Of a stretch of 64,000 bases of DNA, positions 1 to 12,000 are shown piece after piece. The stretch is from Geosiphon pyriformis (taxonomy: Eukaryota > Glomeromycota > Glomeromycetes > Archaeosporales > Geosiphonaceae), in NCBI GenBank assembly GCA_016748015.1, contig JAAOMT010000521.1:249024-313023 (forward strand), in the 5' to 3' direction. The position numbers and the translations under genes were made by a program. The notes beneath the pieces were generated by a model. That model saw only the letters and a program-made list of their open reading frames with translations. It searched no databases and was not told where the DNA came from. Positions within the stretch are counted from its first letter, which is position 1. Every line of letters begins with the position of its first letter.

Positions 1-966
1 TTGTACCAGGTTCTTCCTGTGTTTATACACACTGATTGGTAGTTGACTAACAAAAATATCGCGACTTATTTTGCGTTAGCCCAGAGATATTAAAAGAATT
101 AAATTTGGTGGATGAATTCAACGATAGAATCACCACCCAGGTGCCGATCGAAGCACTCGAGTACCGTATCTCAATCTTCTCTATAATATCATAATCAATT
201 CTTTCCTACATCGAGTGGAGAGATGAATTTGTGCAATTGGCCCTTTCACCATTACTTTGCTAAAAGATTACATGGACGTGGTTTTTTAAATATATAACTA
301 TTTGGTTAGGTCTCTTGATAAGGGTGAAAATCCAGAAAATTTAATAACCGACTACCTAAAAAGTGTAATGGACCAAGAAACACTGATGAGGGAGAAAACA
401 CAATCTATCCAGGTGAAGTACAGGCCGCAAGAAAATCAAATTTTGCGCTTTGTGTTCAAAGATCAAAGAGATTTCGCTTCGAGAAGTTTTTCTAATCAAT
501 CTCAATTTCTTCTTGTAGGACTTATATGAAGCACTTTCTGATGCATTGGATAGAGGCCTTAACGAAACCTCCTCAGCTCTTAGGTCGAATGCTGAGTCGA
601 GTCACAGTAACGGATTCTAACATTCACTTTCACCCCCGTGACGGACATCTAATTGGAACATCTGGAAGGTTGTTTGGTGACACTGCCGTTGGCTACAAAA
701 AAAGTTGAAAGAATGTGTTGGCGAATATGATTTGCCTACGCTACCTCTAAATGCCGAATGGCATGTCATTACTACACCCTCTCTTCACACAGAAAAGTCA
801 GTTCAAGCAAGAAAATGAGGCAATTGGCATATCAGCATACGCGTCTTTGCTCAATTGACTATATTTTTATGATCTGGCTGCAACCGAAATTCCTAATGAA
901 CAATGAACAAGATTGGAATCAATTTGAATTTTTGATCCACGAAATGAACTTATTTCGGTGGAAATA
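1..966 (+). pseudogene. Exon-like remnants of an unidentified gene at the left edge
   Basis: I do not recognise this gene. Several short stretches look coding and are bounded by plausible splice sites. One reads VLPVFIHTD before a GTAGTTGACTAAC..TTAG intron (about 51-90), continuing as PEILKELNLVDEFNDRITT. Another, about 309-410, contains LDKGENPENLITDYLKSVMD. A third follows a TTCTTCTTGTAG acceptor near 519 (LYEALSDALDRGLNETSS). A fourth near 706-800 reads YDLPTLPLNAEWHVITTPS. No single splice model joins them: in-frame stops occur at about 612 and 815, and beyond 830 the frame is broken again. It may be the 3' part of a real gene with introns I mis-called, or a decaying gene. The 5' part lies outside the window. 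Confidence 0.35.
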
Positions 967-1622
967 ATCATGTTAAATTTCAATAGAGAAATTTAATTAG
1001 ATTTAATTATTAAACAATTAATTGAAATAAAAGCCATCAAGAACACGAAAATTTTTACCTTAACAACTTATAAAGTGGAGGTGGTTTTGAATTGTAATTA
1101 CCTCTGGGACAACTCATTAAGGCTTATATAGCTCCTAAGCGCCCCTAACCAACAAATAAAATATATAAGGATCACTTTTGAACTTATGCTCTAAACCATC
1201 CTTTTTATTTAAGGATAGGAAGTCGAGGAAATAAACCCAAACGTCTAACCTTTGAACGAGGGAGGGTAGAGTAACCTAAAGCAATAAATTCGTCCGTTTA
1301 AAATGGAAACTAGATCGTAAAGTCAATCATGATTGCAAGGGACTAGGCATTTTTAAACCTTTATCTATTGTGAAAAAGACAAATGTTCGAGGATTGATAT
1401 TAAAAATCAGCGACAATTTTAAAACTAGTACAAATTGTGTAATGTTTTTTTGAACTTTTAGCAGAATCTTCGGAGGATAAATCATACTTTCGTTAGGCTG
1501 AATAAAAATTTATTATAGCAGCGTGAAAGCAAATTTGAATATCATATCCATGATACGTTATATGAGACTGGATTATCGAGAGACTAGCTCAAATTCACCA
1601 CTGATTTGGAGGCAAACGTTCG
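967..1622. other. Intergenic stretch, nothing recognised
   Basis: This stretch separates the left-edge remnants from the stop codon of the minus-strand coiled-coil gene. I see no ORF with coding character, no tRNA fold and no repeat shared with the transposons to the right. It presumably holds two 3' flanks. Confidence 0.5.
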
Positions 1623-3500
1623 TCATGAGTAAGTCTTCAACATTTCTTCAAGCATATTCACTTCCTTTTGATCATCGTCATCACTCTCCCCTTCATCTAA
1701 GGGTTTTTGGATATTTAATTAGAACAAAAATTATCATAGTAATAATTTTCAAATTATTAATATTAAATGTTTACCTATTCCACTATTTACATCCGAAATT
1801 GTCATGGGATCACTAGAAAAAATATTAGTCCCATCTGATTTACTGTTTTCAACAGTTGGGTCGTTGATGTAGTCATCAAGAAATAGATATTGATTCACAT
1901 CAATTTCGTCCTCAGTAAGGTCTCCTGGTATGCTGCTTTGATTGACTATATCAAATATCGAGGCCCAGTAATCATCATTCTTTTGCTTGAATTTTAATTG
2001 CACCATACCCTGAGCAGCTTCGATCTCTTTGGTCGTATTATAGGCTTGCTGATCATCCATTTTTGAAGCTTCTGATGTTGCAGTATTTGGAATTATAGAA
2101 GATTTCGGTGAAGGTAGGGAGGTAACGTCAAATATTGTTGATGTATCTTCTGCTCTGGATTTATCAACGATATCATATATCAGAGCTGGATTTGGTGCGA
2201 GTTCAATTATTTCTCTCGTTTCATTTTGTTTAGTATTTAAAATATCCAGCATAGTCAGTAAAATTTTCTCCTCAGTCTGTAGATTCTCTAGTTGATATTT
2301 AAATGTCTTTTCTAATCTTTCAATTTCTTTCATCTCATATTGCATTTCTTCTTCAAGCAGGGCGATTGTTCGGCTAAATTTGTGAAGACCAAACTGAATT
2401 AGATTAATCAAAGAATCATTTTAATTGAAAATTTTGTGATCATTGAATTCATTTTATTACATCTCATTATCTAATCTTTTTGATGGTGATTCACTTCGAA
2501 GAGGAGGGTTTTTTAATCCTGGAAGTACAAGACGAGGGGGAACTGGAACTGACGGTTTTTTCCTGGGACAGGATGCTGAAGAGATAAAAGATGTTGTGGG
2601 TGACAAACTTGGGCCGATATTATCAAAATTTTCTTCTAAATCAAAATCGATCGTTTGTCGGATTCCTTCGTTCATCATGCTTTGTCCTTCGCCGATGTCA
2701 TCTGGCAGACAGGGTAGAGAGTCATCAAGGAATAAATCTCTATCTTCGGAGAGCACTACAAATGAATCAATCTCTGGGCTGCCTTTTGTAAAGTAATTAA
2801 TATCCTCTCCTTCTCGCTCTTCCTCGTCGTCTTTTTCTTCCTCCTCCTCTACCTCTTCATCAAACTCTTGATAACTGTTATAATTGCCAGTATAATCTTC
2901 TATTAAAAAATTTGCTTCGTCATAAACTCCTTCTTCGGGTTCCTCAAAGGGCGAACTCTCGTCATATATAATTTCTTCAGCATCCGTAAGTGGGCTATAT
3001 TCTCTATCTCTAATTAGTTGTTTTGTAAAAGGATTATGCTGTCTATTAAAATCAAGATAAACATTCTCCTCTAAAGAATTATCGAGATCATTCGAATAAA
3101 AATAATCATTGTCTATGCTCTGAATAGTATCACCACCGGGATATTTCGCTGATACTTCTTTCTCCTTTCCTTTGTTGCATTTTAAGAGTTTTATTTCTTG
3201 CACATTTCCTTCATAAAGGCTAGAAGCCGAGATCGTGGTCGAGTGTCCCGTTTCGTATTCATCATTGAGAATTCGTTCAGAATGTCCTCCAGAGTCGGGA
3301 AACAAGTCGGATATTTCTCTGATTTCCAAATTGGCTCGCTTTTTAGAAGTTACTTGGCCATCCGAAATCTTTTTCCTTTTCTTCTGTTTACCGGGACTCA
3401 ATTGGTTAATTTTTGCTAGTTTTTGACAAGGTGACAGAATTTGGACGTTGTCATTTGCTTTCCGCTTGCCTTTTGCAGTCGAATTTTCGCTAGGAGGCAT
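1623..3500 (-). CDS. Acidic nuclear-type protein with C-terminal coiled coil (possibly kinetochore CENP-Q/Fta7-like)
   Basis: Three exons join in frame: 3500-2461, 2373-1775 and 1696-1623, giving about 570 residues. Introns are 87 bp (donor GTAATA, acceptor TTTAG) and 78 bp (donor GTAAAC, acceptor CTTAG). They reconnect the frame exactly and add a short last exon ending in MLEEMLKTYS. Residues about 10-60 are rich in K/R and look like a nuclear localisation region. Residues about 213-232 are a run of E/D. Right after the first intron comes a heptad-like helix (LLEEEMQYEMKEIERLEKTF, about 350-395). I do not recognise the family with certainty. A disordered N-terminus followed by a single coiled coil resembles inner-kinetochore CENP-Q/Fta7, but this is a guess from architecture. 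It shares a 273-bp divergent promoter with PAT1. Confidence 0.7.
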
Positions 3501-3773
3501 GTTGAAAAGAGATCATGGCAAAAATTGTGGGATATTGTTTATGAAATCAATGTTATGACTATTAAATTAGCTATGATTTTTATAATTTTGCAGTCGATCC
3601 AGCATTGTAGATCCCACGGCCCCACGTGGGAAGAAATTTTGCTAATGTGACAAATAATTAATGATTTGGAAGGAAACTAGAGCTACATTCTTTTTTGAAT
3701 ATTTTGTATTTTAATATATTTCAGTTCCTATAAGCTTTGTTCCTCCAAGGCGGGGAAGCTAAAGAAGAAAAGG
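3501..3773. promoter_or_regulatory. Bidirectional promoter between the coiled-coil gene and PAT1
   Basis: Only 273 bp separate the two divergent ATG codons, so both core promoters must lie here. The central part is GC-richer than its surroundings and holds the perfect 10-bp palindrome CCCACGTGGG at 3621-3630. A pyrimidine-rich and TATA-like stretch (TTTTAATATATTTCAG) precedes PAT1. Confidence 0.6.
3621..3630. promoter_or_regulatory. CACGTG E-box in palindrome CCCACGTGGG
   Basis: This is a perfect inverted repeat around CACGTG, the core bound by bHLH factors such as Cbf1/Pho4 types in fungi. It lies 121 bp upstream of the coiled-coil gene ATG and 144 bp upstream of the PAT1 ATG. The binding factor is inferred, not shown. 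Confidence 0.45.
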
Positions 3774-6700
3774 ATGTCGGACTCTTTCTTTGGCTTTGAC
3801 ACTACAATGCCTCCTTTGAATTCAGAAAACTTAACTGGATTAGAAAATACAGCTGAAGACGACTTGACGTTGAAAAGCGAAAATTTAGAGCTTGAATCAG
3901 TGGAGGAATTCAGAGGGCTTGATTATGAAACCAGTTTTGATCCTTTGGGGGATCAGTTAGAAGAAGAAAGAGATGATTATAATAACGAAACTTTTGGTGG
4001 AGAGTTGGACATTGGTACGTGAGATTTTGTTTGGTTTGGTACCATCTATCAATGCAATTTCTGCAATTAAAACTAAATTTCTAGTCAATTTATTCTAATT
4101 ATAGACCAGGATTTTGATTTCACCCAAAGTAATGCCAAAATTGCTGACACGATACAAAAAGAGGAAAAAATATATGTCACTCGAAGGGAAAGTGCTGCAT
4201 CAGAAATAGATGGTATTTCATCTATTTTAATCACAAATTATTTAATGCTTTCTTATGAAACTCAATATTGTTGTTTTTTCTTCTAAATCGTAGAAACTAT
4301 TCGAACAAGGCCCGCACTATCAGCATTGTGGGATGTTCAATCAGGAATGACAACGAATGTTAATGGCGTATATTCAAATGAAGCGACTAGCCCGCCCTTG
4401 ATGCCCGAGGTATCTATATTACGCAAGCAAAGTTTTCTCTCCGATTCCGGTATTCAAGTTCACATTCAACACAAACTGATCCCATAAATTGCGTCAAGTC
4501 TCCAATAAATTCTTCAATATGGGGATCATATCCTCCACAATCTACTCGCAAAGGTTTGATTTCCAAACAATAGAAAATTTTTTATTAAAGTTAAAATTTT
4601 TACTGATTAATAAAATTTATGCTCATTTCTCTATTTTTCCCTATTTAAACCGCTACAGAATCTCTTCCTCGCCATAATGAATCCAATCGACACGCTTCAT
4701 ATGACGCTCCACCATCCTATCCTCCACAGCAAGTATCTCCACTGCCCCCTGGATTTGGGCCTCCTACCCAACGTGCCTCACTAATTTCCCTAGAAGAAAT
4801 TGAAGAGCAATTGCAAAGACAAGCAGGACAATCAGTGCTCGCAGAGACTCAATTACAAAGACAATTTGGCCCGCCAGCGCGTAGTTCCCCACTACCAGAA
4901 AAGACAATGCTGAGTTTGGCAGAAGTTGAAGCTGCACTGCTAGGCATGAATGGACGTCCACCACCTTTGCCTGTGTATTCTCACCCAGAAGCTGGGTATC
5001 GCGAACATGAGGCTGCCTATTTAGAACAAGAAGCAGCTGTTCGTGAGGAAGAAGCTCGGCATTATGAGCGAGAGAGGAAAAGCAGGGAAAGGAATCGAAA
5101 GTTGATGGAAATGGTATGCTGCTACTCGTTCTGATGATACTATTAAATTATAGGTGCTATTTAAAGTTGCGTATTTTTTGCTCAATTTTTTTCTTCAGGC
5201 CAGGTATAATGGGCTTATGACACAAAATGATAAGGAACAAATCAATCGCTTCCAAATATCTCAGCTTGTTACTGATGACCCTTATTCAGATGACTTCTAC
5301 TATCAAGTTTACACAGCCATACGCAGCCGTCAAGCACAATCTCAAATGCCTCCATTTTCTCCGCACTCAAACGGTGCAATGATAGGACATGAGCGGGGGA
5401 GACATAGAAGCAGAGGATCAGAGAGCGGAATGTACAAAATGCAACAGCAAGTCTTGAGAATTGTTAATGACGCTAAAAGGAAACCGAAATCTACCCAATG
5501 TAATGTTTGGAACTGTTATAATGAATTTTAGTGATTAAACTTTTAATCTGATGCTTTTTATTTACTAGTATCACTAGAAGGCGCTTTAGGAAAGATTGCT
5601 TTAAACTCTGTTCGCAATCCTAGGCAGCTACTGCAAGTTTCTGGGAAGCCTCATGAGAATAACAATCATAATAGTCATCATGGTAGCCCTACTGGTGCTA
5701 GTCATCGTCAAAAGGCTCCTTCAATTTCCTCTCATGGTGTGCCAGATCATCGTAAAACTTTACGTTCTATTGAAAATGTATACACAGCTGTTTTGGGGTT
5801 GGAAGAATTAAGGCGTAATCAGCCTCCTTTACCGCGACCATATTTAGACCACGAAAGAGAGGCGATTGAAAAATGGTTTGTCTAGTTTTGAATATATCTT
5901 AATGTCAAGCCGCCCAGTCTTAACAAATCCAATATATTATGATAGGAATGAAGAATACACTCAATTAGCCAAAACCATGTGGGAGGAACTAGTTGTTACT
6001 GAACCGATTGGCATTAGGTAATTGCATGAAATGTCGTTATACTTGATACCTCAAGTCAGTATGATTTGTATATCCACAATCACGATCCTACTTATTGTCA
6101 TTTAGCTATCCTCATCCGTTTATCAGTATACTTTCAGTTTCCAAAGGCAAAAAAGTTATTCCACGTGTTTTGCGTCACTGCCTTCCCGGTCAAATGCTTA
6201 CCATGATAACGATGCTTGTAGCCAATTTTGAATCACTAGATGTGTGTAAGGGTGCCCTTTGGGGACTCAACGGCAACCTTACCACTGCAGTTTTGGATGA
6301 AGTTGAATTATTTATGAACACTGTAGTTCCGCCGTTGTATCAGTTTGTAGCCGAGGCTCCATTGAAGATTGTGATTGGCCTTTTGGCGTTATTTATAGAG
6401 AGAAATAATATTAGTTGGGTGTCAAGGAGCAAGGTGCAGCATCTGTTTTACTTTAATTGAATTCTTTATACACCCAATAATCTATTTAATATTGGAATTC
6501 CTATTAACAATAGGTAGGACTTGCTTTCCTCACAATGTTTTTGAGCCGTGCAGAAATATTAAAACAAGGAGTTGGTGCTACTCAAGGATTACCCCCACCA
6601 GAAGATCGTGAAATAATCCAATGGTAATATAGTAATCGCCCTACCTTGTAAAATTCTAGTTTTGTATTAAATATATATCACTCCTTTGGATACACCAGGC

Positions 6701-7055
6701 AAGAAACATATAATCGTTTATTTAGTCAACTTCAAAACCATTTCTTATCATTGTTCCCACCTATCGTCCTTGGAATCGATGATATGTATGTATGGCAATT
6801 TTTGGCAGCAATGGCCGTTGGAGCATCGATGGAACAACAGCACATTTTGGTGACGGAAGTGAGGTAAGAATTGTGGTGTTCACCTCGAATAAATTGAAAA
6901 AAGCTGCATACTAATAGGCTCACATTAGAGAGCGAGTTCTTGAAACTTTGATGCAAGCCTCGCGACTTACCACGGACAAAGGTGGACATAAAATCACCAA
7001 CGTAAATCTTTTCCTACACGCTTTGGGACTTGACGCCTCTCAATTGAAGCTATAA
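3774..7055 (+). CDS. PAT1: PAT1, mRNA decapping activator (topoisomerase II-associated protein PAT1 family)
   Basis: PAT1 bridges the Lsm1-7 ring, Dcp2 and Dhh1 on deadenylated mRNA in the cytoplasm and P-bodies. Exons: 3774-4014, 4105-4212, 4294-4553, 4659-5113, 5199-5499, 5569-5875, 5946-6017, 6106-6433, 6514-6623, 6699-6863 and 6929-7055, all with GT..AG introns. The N-terminus MSDSFFGFDTTMPPL has the family's FGFDTT box. A Pro/Gln-rich middle carries LISLEEIEEQL and MLSLAEVEAALLG. The diagnostic SQLVTDDPYSDDFYYQVY follows at about residue 370, then the alpha-helical C-terminal domain (GKKVIPRVLRHCLPGQ), ending in LGLDASQLKL. The protein is about 800 residues, normal for fungi. Exon 3 contains a frame change: residues up to PPLMPE and those from SSSHSTQTDP onward are in different frames. 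A 65-bp intron at 4368-4432 would restore the frame, but its acceptor is weak; an indel error is the alternative. Confidence 0.95.
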
Positions 7056-7350
7056 AATCATAAAAAGTCATTTAAGAAAATAATGTTAATCTCTTAAACT
7101 TTCTAAAATTGTACTATACAACGAAGAATTAAAGAAAATGATCAAATCTAGGTCGTGGATATCTCACAACTATTCACTCTTATAACTGATATCATGAAAA
7201 AGGTTACAACCAAAAATGTTTGTGTACCAAATATTTGTTTGTCATTTTAATCAATCTATATCATGTCTCTTGATGACATAAGACAATTTTATTACTAGCA
7301 ACCCAATTGTCTACATCGAGAATGCTATCTTTTTTTGCATCTAATAGTCA
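7056..7350. other. Intergenic space between convergent 3' ends of PAT1 and DOHH
   Basis: These 295 AT-rich bases must hold both 3' UTRs and poly(A) sites. AATTAAAG at about 7127 on the plus strand could act as a weak polyadenylation element. I see no ORF or RNA gene. Confidence 0.5.
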
Positions 7351-8572
7351 TTATTCATCTTCCAAATATTGGAGCTCATGGGAAGTTTCATAATCGTACA
7401 TATCTAGGGCAACCTCACAACTTTCCTTTACAACTCTGTCTTTATCTTTTCGAAATTTTTGGAGAATAGGCAAACATTGAGATGTTGCGATAGAACCCAA
7501 AGCTTCTGCTGCCTCATGTCGAACCATGTATACCTCACTAGTATTTTCCAATGTTTTTATCAGGGCAGGCACACTATCAGGACTCTGCAATTGTCCAAAT
7601 ACGTAGGCGATCTCGTGTCTGAACAAAGCAGAAGGATCATTTAATCCTTCTGCCAATGCCAGCACAGCTTGGGTGTCACCTATATTGCGCAATGCAAACA
7701 TTGCACGGTATCGTTCGAAAAGTGGGAGACGTACATCAAGAAGAATTGTGCGAAGTTCAGGCAACGATTTAGTTTTGTTATTTGGTGGAGCTGGATCAAT
7801 GGATGTAAAGGCGCTTTGCAAATTGATTACACGATCAACCAAAAGAACGGATTTTGATTACAATTAATCGATTCATCCTATTTTGAAGAAACAATAGAAT
7901 TTAAGAATTTTTACCTGATTGGAATATTATTATTTTTTTCTTTATCATTTTCAAACTTTATTTTGTTAATTGCCAATTCACAGGTTTCTCGCACAACAAC
8001 ATGTTCGTCATTCAAAAAATCTTCGAGCACATCCAACGAAGCGACATCTCCGATGGCTCCAAGAGCTTCGGCAGCCTTTCAATAAAAGATATGATGGTAA
8101 CCTTAAGATAAATTGGACGAATTAGAGCAAACTATGACTCACTTCATGGCGAACCATGGGATCTTGAGAGGTATCGCACAAAACTTGGCGGAGTATTGGG
8201 TTGGCATATGAATTTTTCATTTGACCAAGGACATAGGCAAGTTCATGTTTGAGGAGCGCAGAATCGTCGTTGAAGGCTTCATTTCATGTCAACTTTGTTG
8301 AATGAATGGTTTTATTCTTTCACAATATGACAGGAATTGGCTTTCTAAGTAAAAGAAGAAGTATGGCTTTTACCCTTCGCCAGTATATCTATGCTTTTCT
8401 CGTCTGCAAGATTTTTCAGGGTAAACATCGCTCTAAAACGTTTGTGCAGAGGCACTTGACCATTAGCGTTTGTCACCAAGTCTTCCAGCTTTTTATACGT
8501 AGAAGGGTTATCGCGAAGAAAATCTTCGGAAGCAACTGGTAATACTTCACTTGAAATCGTCATTGCTGACAT
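7351..8572 (-). CDS. DOHH: Deoxyhypusine hydroxylase (HEAT-repeat di-iron enzyme)
   Basis: DOHH hydroxylates deoxyhypusine on eIF5A, the last step of hypusine synthesis. Exons on the minus strand are 8572-8374, 8276-8143, 8075-7915 and 7813-7351, giving 318 residues, close to the human enzyme (302). Introns of 97, 67 and 101 bp are GT..AG and reconnect the frame. All four iron-binding His-Glu pairs are present at about residues 77-78 ([12 protein letters not shown]), 110-111 (MVRHE), 231-232 ([12 protein letters not shown]) and 264-265 ([11 protein letters not shown]), one set per half of the HEAT-repeat dyad. The inter-domain linker keeps the SIDPAPP motif and the second half has [15 protein letters not shown]. 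The start could be Met1 or Met4 of [10 protein letters not shown]. It looks functional, in contrast to everything to its right. Confidence 0.96.
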
Positions 8573-8884
8573 GGTTTTGTTAATTTCTTGTGTTTATAGG
8601 TTTTCTCAAATCTGATTTAGAAGCAGTATTTTGTCCTTTTTCACGTGATTTGTGATGATATGTTTAATGAGTCATAAATATATTACATTATTTTAATTTA
8701 GTATTTTAATTTGTTTAAAACAAGTTTAAATTATGATAAACTGATATGTTATTATTGTTATTGCTTAAAACAAACAATTAATTTGAAAAAAAGGAAAAAA
8801 AGTTGTTTTTTGTTGTTTTGGCTTTTCTTATTATTTAAGCAATTAAAAATATGTTTGCAAAAAAAATAGCAATTTAATTATTAA
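8573..8884. other. DOHH upstream region grading into AT-rich transposon flank
   Basis: The first roughly 80 bp upstream of DOHH hold the TCACGTGA palindrome. Beyond about 8660 the sequence becomes almost pure A/T with short runs, ending at the poly-T that marks the LINE 3' end. No gene is seen. Confidence 0.5.
8641..8648. promoter_or_regulatory. CACGTG E-box upstream of DOHH (TCACGTGA)
   Basis: This is a perfect 8-bp palindrome 69 bp upstream of the DOHH ATG. It has the same CACGTG core as the PAT1 divergent promoter, with flanking bases matching a Cbf1-like site (known of the family). Its role is inferred. Confidence 0.45.
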
Positions 8885-8902
8885 TTTTTTTTTTTTTTTT
8901 TT
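8885..8902 (-). repeat. Poly(A) tail of LINE-A (poly-T on the plus strand)
   Basis: An uninterrupted run of 18 T directly abuts the LINE 3' UTR (ACGAGTGAGGTCCAAACAC follows), as expected of target-primed reverse transcription from an mRNA tail. Confidence 0.85.
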
Positions 8903-9020
8903 ATTTAACGAGTGAGGTCCAAACACGACCTAGTGCTATACATCATACAAATGATTTAAACTAGGTGCGAATCATGCACTTACTACACATGACCAGCCAC
9001 TCGGGCCAATCAGGACTATA

Positions 9021-12000
9021 CTATATACCTATATGTACAGAAATCAAATCTCCAATATCTAAAAAAAATAGACAAAACTTATGAAACCCAAAACCAACTC
9101 CAAAAGCCTCAGCCACCCCCAGCAATCTAACCACACCAGCCGAAAACACCATAAGCAAACCAGACACAGAAACAGAAGTGGAGCCATCATGCGGAATCAA
9201 ACCATGCTTTTCCATAAATGCTTGGTGTCTGGCGCGGACCAACCAAATATCATCCTGAAATACAAGACAGAACTCACGCACAAAGCTTACAATCTTTTTA
9301 GTACCCTCCTTAGAATCTTTAAAAACCGAGACCAATTCACAAAACCATTCATTGAAAACAAAGCCCTTACACAGAGCAACACCAACTCCAACTTCAGAAA
9401 CACAAGAAGCCAAGACCTGTAAGACACATGAAGAAGAGTGAAATAGACCAGAAAGAGCCTTCCAAGCTGAAGCATGAGTGCCCAACAAATAAGCATGGCC
9501 TACGGCATCCTAAGGACACAAAAAGACATGATCCAAAGTCTCAATGTTATCACAGAACAGACAGACCACACTGGGGTATCTTCTATCATATAAACACTTG
9601 TGTACAGCAACAGAAAGCTGATGATAGAGAGCTTTTATAAAGTAAATACGACAGCCTGCCATGTACATGCTGGTAAAACTTGATGCCAAGTGAGAATTGG
9701 GGTGCCACACCATAGAAGACTTAGACCAATTGATATCAGCACACAAACTATCATCCACAACATGTAAACCTACTCCAACCTCCCAATGAGCTTGATGAAC
9801 TGACTGAAAAACATCATGAACAAAGTGTCTAGAATTACCAGAAACCACCATACTACCAGTACATAGAAAATGTTTACTGACTAAATGAGGTAGGTGTCAA
9901 GCAGAAAAAGCAGCATCTTTGGCAAGCACATCAGCACGCTCATTGCCTGAGACATCTGAGTGACCTTTTACCTTAACCCAATTCACATCTAAATTTTTTG
10001 ATGAATGATAGTCACAATGTGACAATGCTCGATCCAACAGCAGTTCCTGAAATCTGGACGAACCAGCAAAGACTTCGACCTACATGCATCCAAAGCAGCT
10101 TGGCTATCCGAGAACAACTCAATCGAATGAGAAAAAAGAACACACTCAAGGGCCAAAGCTATGGCTTGTAGCTCTGTCAGAGTAGAAGAAACCAAACCAG
10201 ACACCCTAACACCCAAACCCAAGTTAATGTCCTCAAAAAAAATGGCAGCACCTGCTCTCACGTCAACAGTGCCCAGACCAGAAAGAGATCCATCCGTATA
10301 CACAGAAAGGCAGACAGCATCAACGGTCAGCAAAGCATCATGAACCACACCAAAATCATGAGAAAGATGAATATCAGATACAGCATGACCATCCACCAAA
10401 GAAGAATTTGAGGAGAGAGGTCCAACACCACCAAGAAAGTGAACGGAAAGAACAAACTAGAAAGAAACTGGGCCATGAGAGTTTAGCCTCTTCCAATGCT
10501 TGAAGGTTCCCCAACTGAAAACATCACCATTATGGTCATGAAGCTGCTCCACGAAAGCAATTCCATAGCGCCTGAGTGAAGAAACACACTTGAAAAAACA
10601 GGATTCACCAAGAACCAAAGACATAGAAGTACTGCACCGATAATGAAAAGCACAAGCCAGAGGGCCTCCCAAAGACAAATCATACCCGGAAAAAATACAA
10701 ACCACACCAGCCAAAAAATTGTTTGAGGGATTAACACCAATATGAGATGGAAACAGCAAAGGGTGACATGGGCGCCAGCTAAGTACTTGAAAATCATGAG
10801 CCCTATGAGAAAAAAGGTGACCCAAAATACCAGCAAAGTTTGCGAAAGCAACAGCGGATACCAATTTACTCTCAGCTTGAATCTGCTTAAAAATCTTCAA
10901 ACTGTACAATGAGGGGTGGAGCAGCGCATCATTGGAGAAATCACAGAGCAATCCAGACTTGGACTTCAAAATTTTGTGCACCAGAGCATCCTATTTGTTA
11001 CAAACGTCCACAGAAACAAAACTAAACTGAGTTCTATAGCTGATGATAGGAAAAAAAACCATGAACACCAAATACATACACTGTTTATCAGAAACTGCCT
11101 TTCTCAAAACTAGATTTACAAAAAACCACACATCCACTTGGGCCTTAGCTAAGCTGGGCTTTGAGAGACCTTCAGAAGATAAAAAAATGCCTAGGTAACA
11201 ATGAGATTCTCTTTTCTTGGCAATAGAAATAGGCACACTACTAATAGTTAAATAAGGGTCCAGCACCTGGCAATTGATGAGGATGGCCACTGTCTTGTCG
11301 TTATTTACAGAAATATTGTTAAACCCGAAAAACTCACTAGCCATATCAAGGATGCATTGTGTAGCAGCCTGGCTGCTACCAACCCAAATAGTATTATCGA
11401 CAAAAGCACCAGCAGCAAGAAACAAAAACAGCCCAGCTTGAGAGTCTACTCAGCCAGTTCTTAATATGAAATAAGAATTCAACCTGTAGCCATACACACT
11501 ATCCTGTCTCTTGACCTCGCACAAAAATGGATCATAAAAAATACGCCAGAGAAGAGGCAAGAAAACTTCTCCCTGATCCAGCCCATTGTGGACACAATAC
11601 CTATCAGTCAAGCCAAAGTCAGTCATCACTCTGTTGATGTGACCATTGTGAATACTGCCAAAAAATCTAATAAACCTGTCACATATTTTGATTCTAACCA
11701 GACTTCTCCTAAGATGTTCCCAACCAACCAAGTCATAAGCCTTGCGCATGTTCTGCAAAACCAGCCAAAGTTCGCGGTTCTTTTTCAAGACATCCTCAAC
11801 CACAGAACCGATAGCAAAAATGGGGGATTGCGTCATCGTACCTTTCAAAACCAAAAAATTGCCCACGAAGAACATCAAAAGTGCTGCAAGCCAGAGAGAT
11901 CCTATCTGAAAGAATCTTGGAGAGAATTTTGCAGGCTGTTTCAATCAAAGCTATAGGACAGGTGTTTGTGAGAACTCCCTCCCATTTATATGGTTTAGGA

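Noticed and set aside
6732-6989. Minus-strand open frame within PAT1
   Set aside because: It lies antisense to PAT1 exons 10-11 and the intron between, with no independent support.
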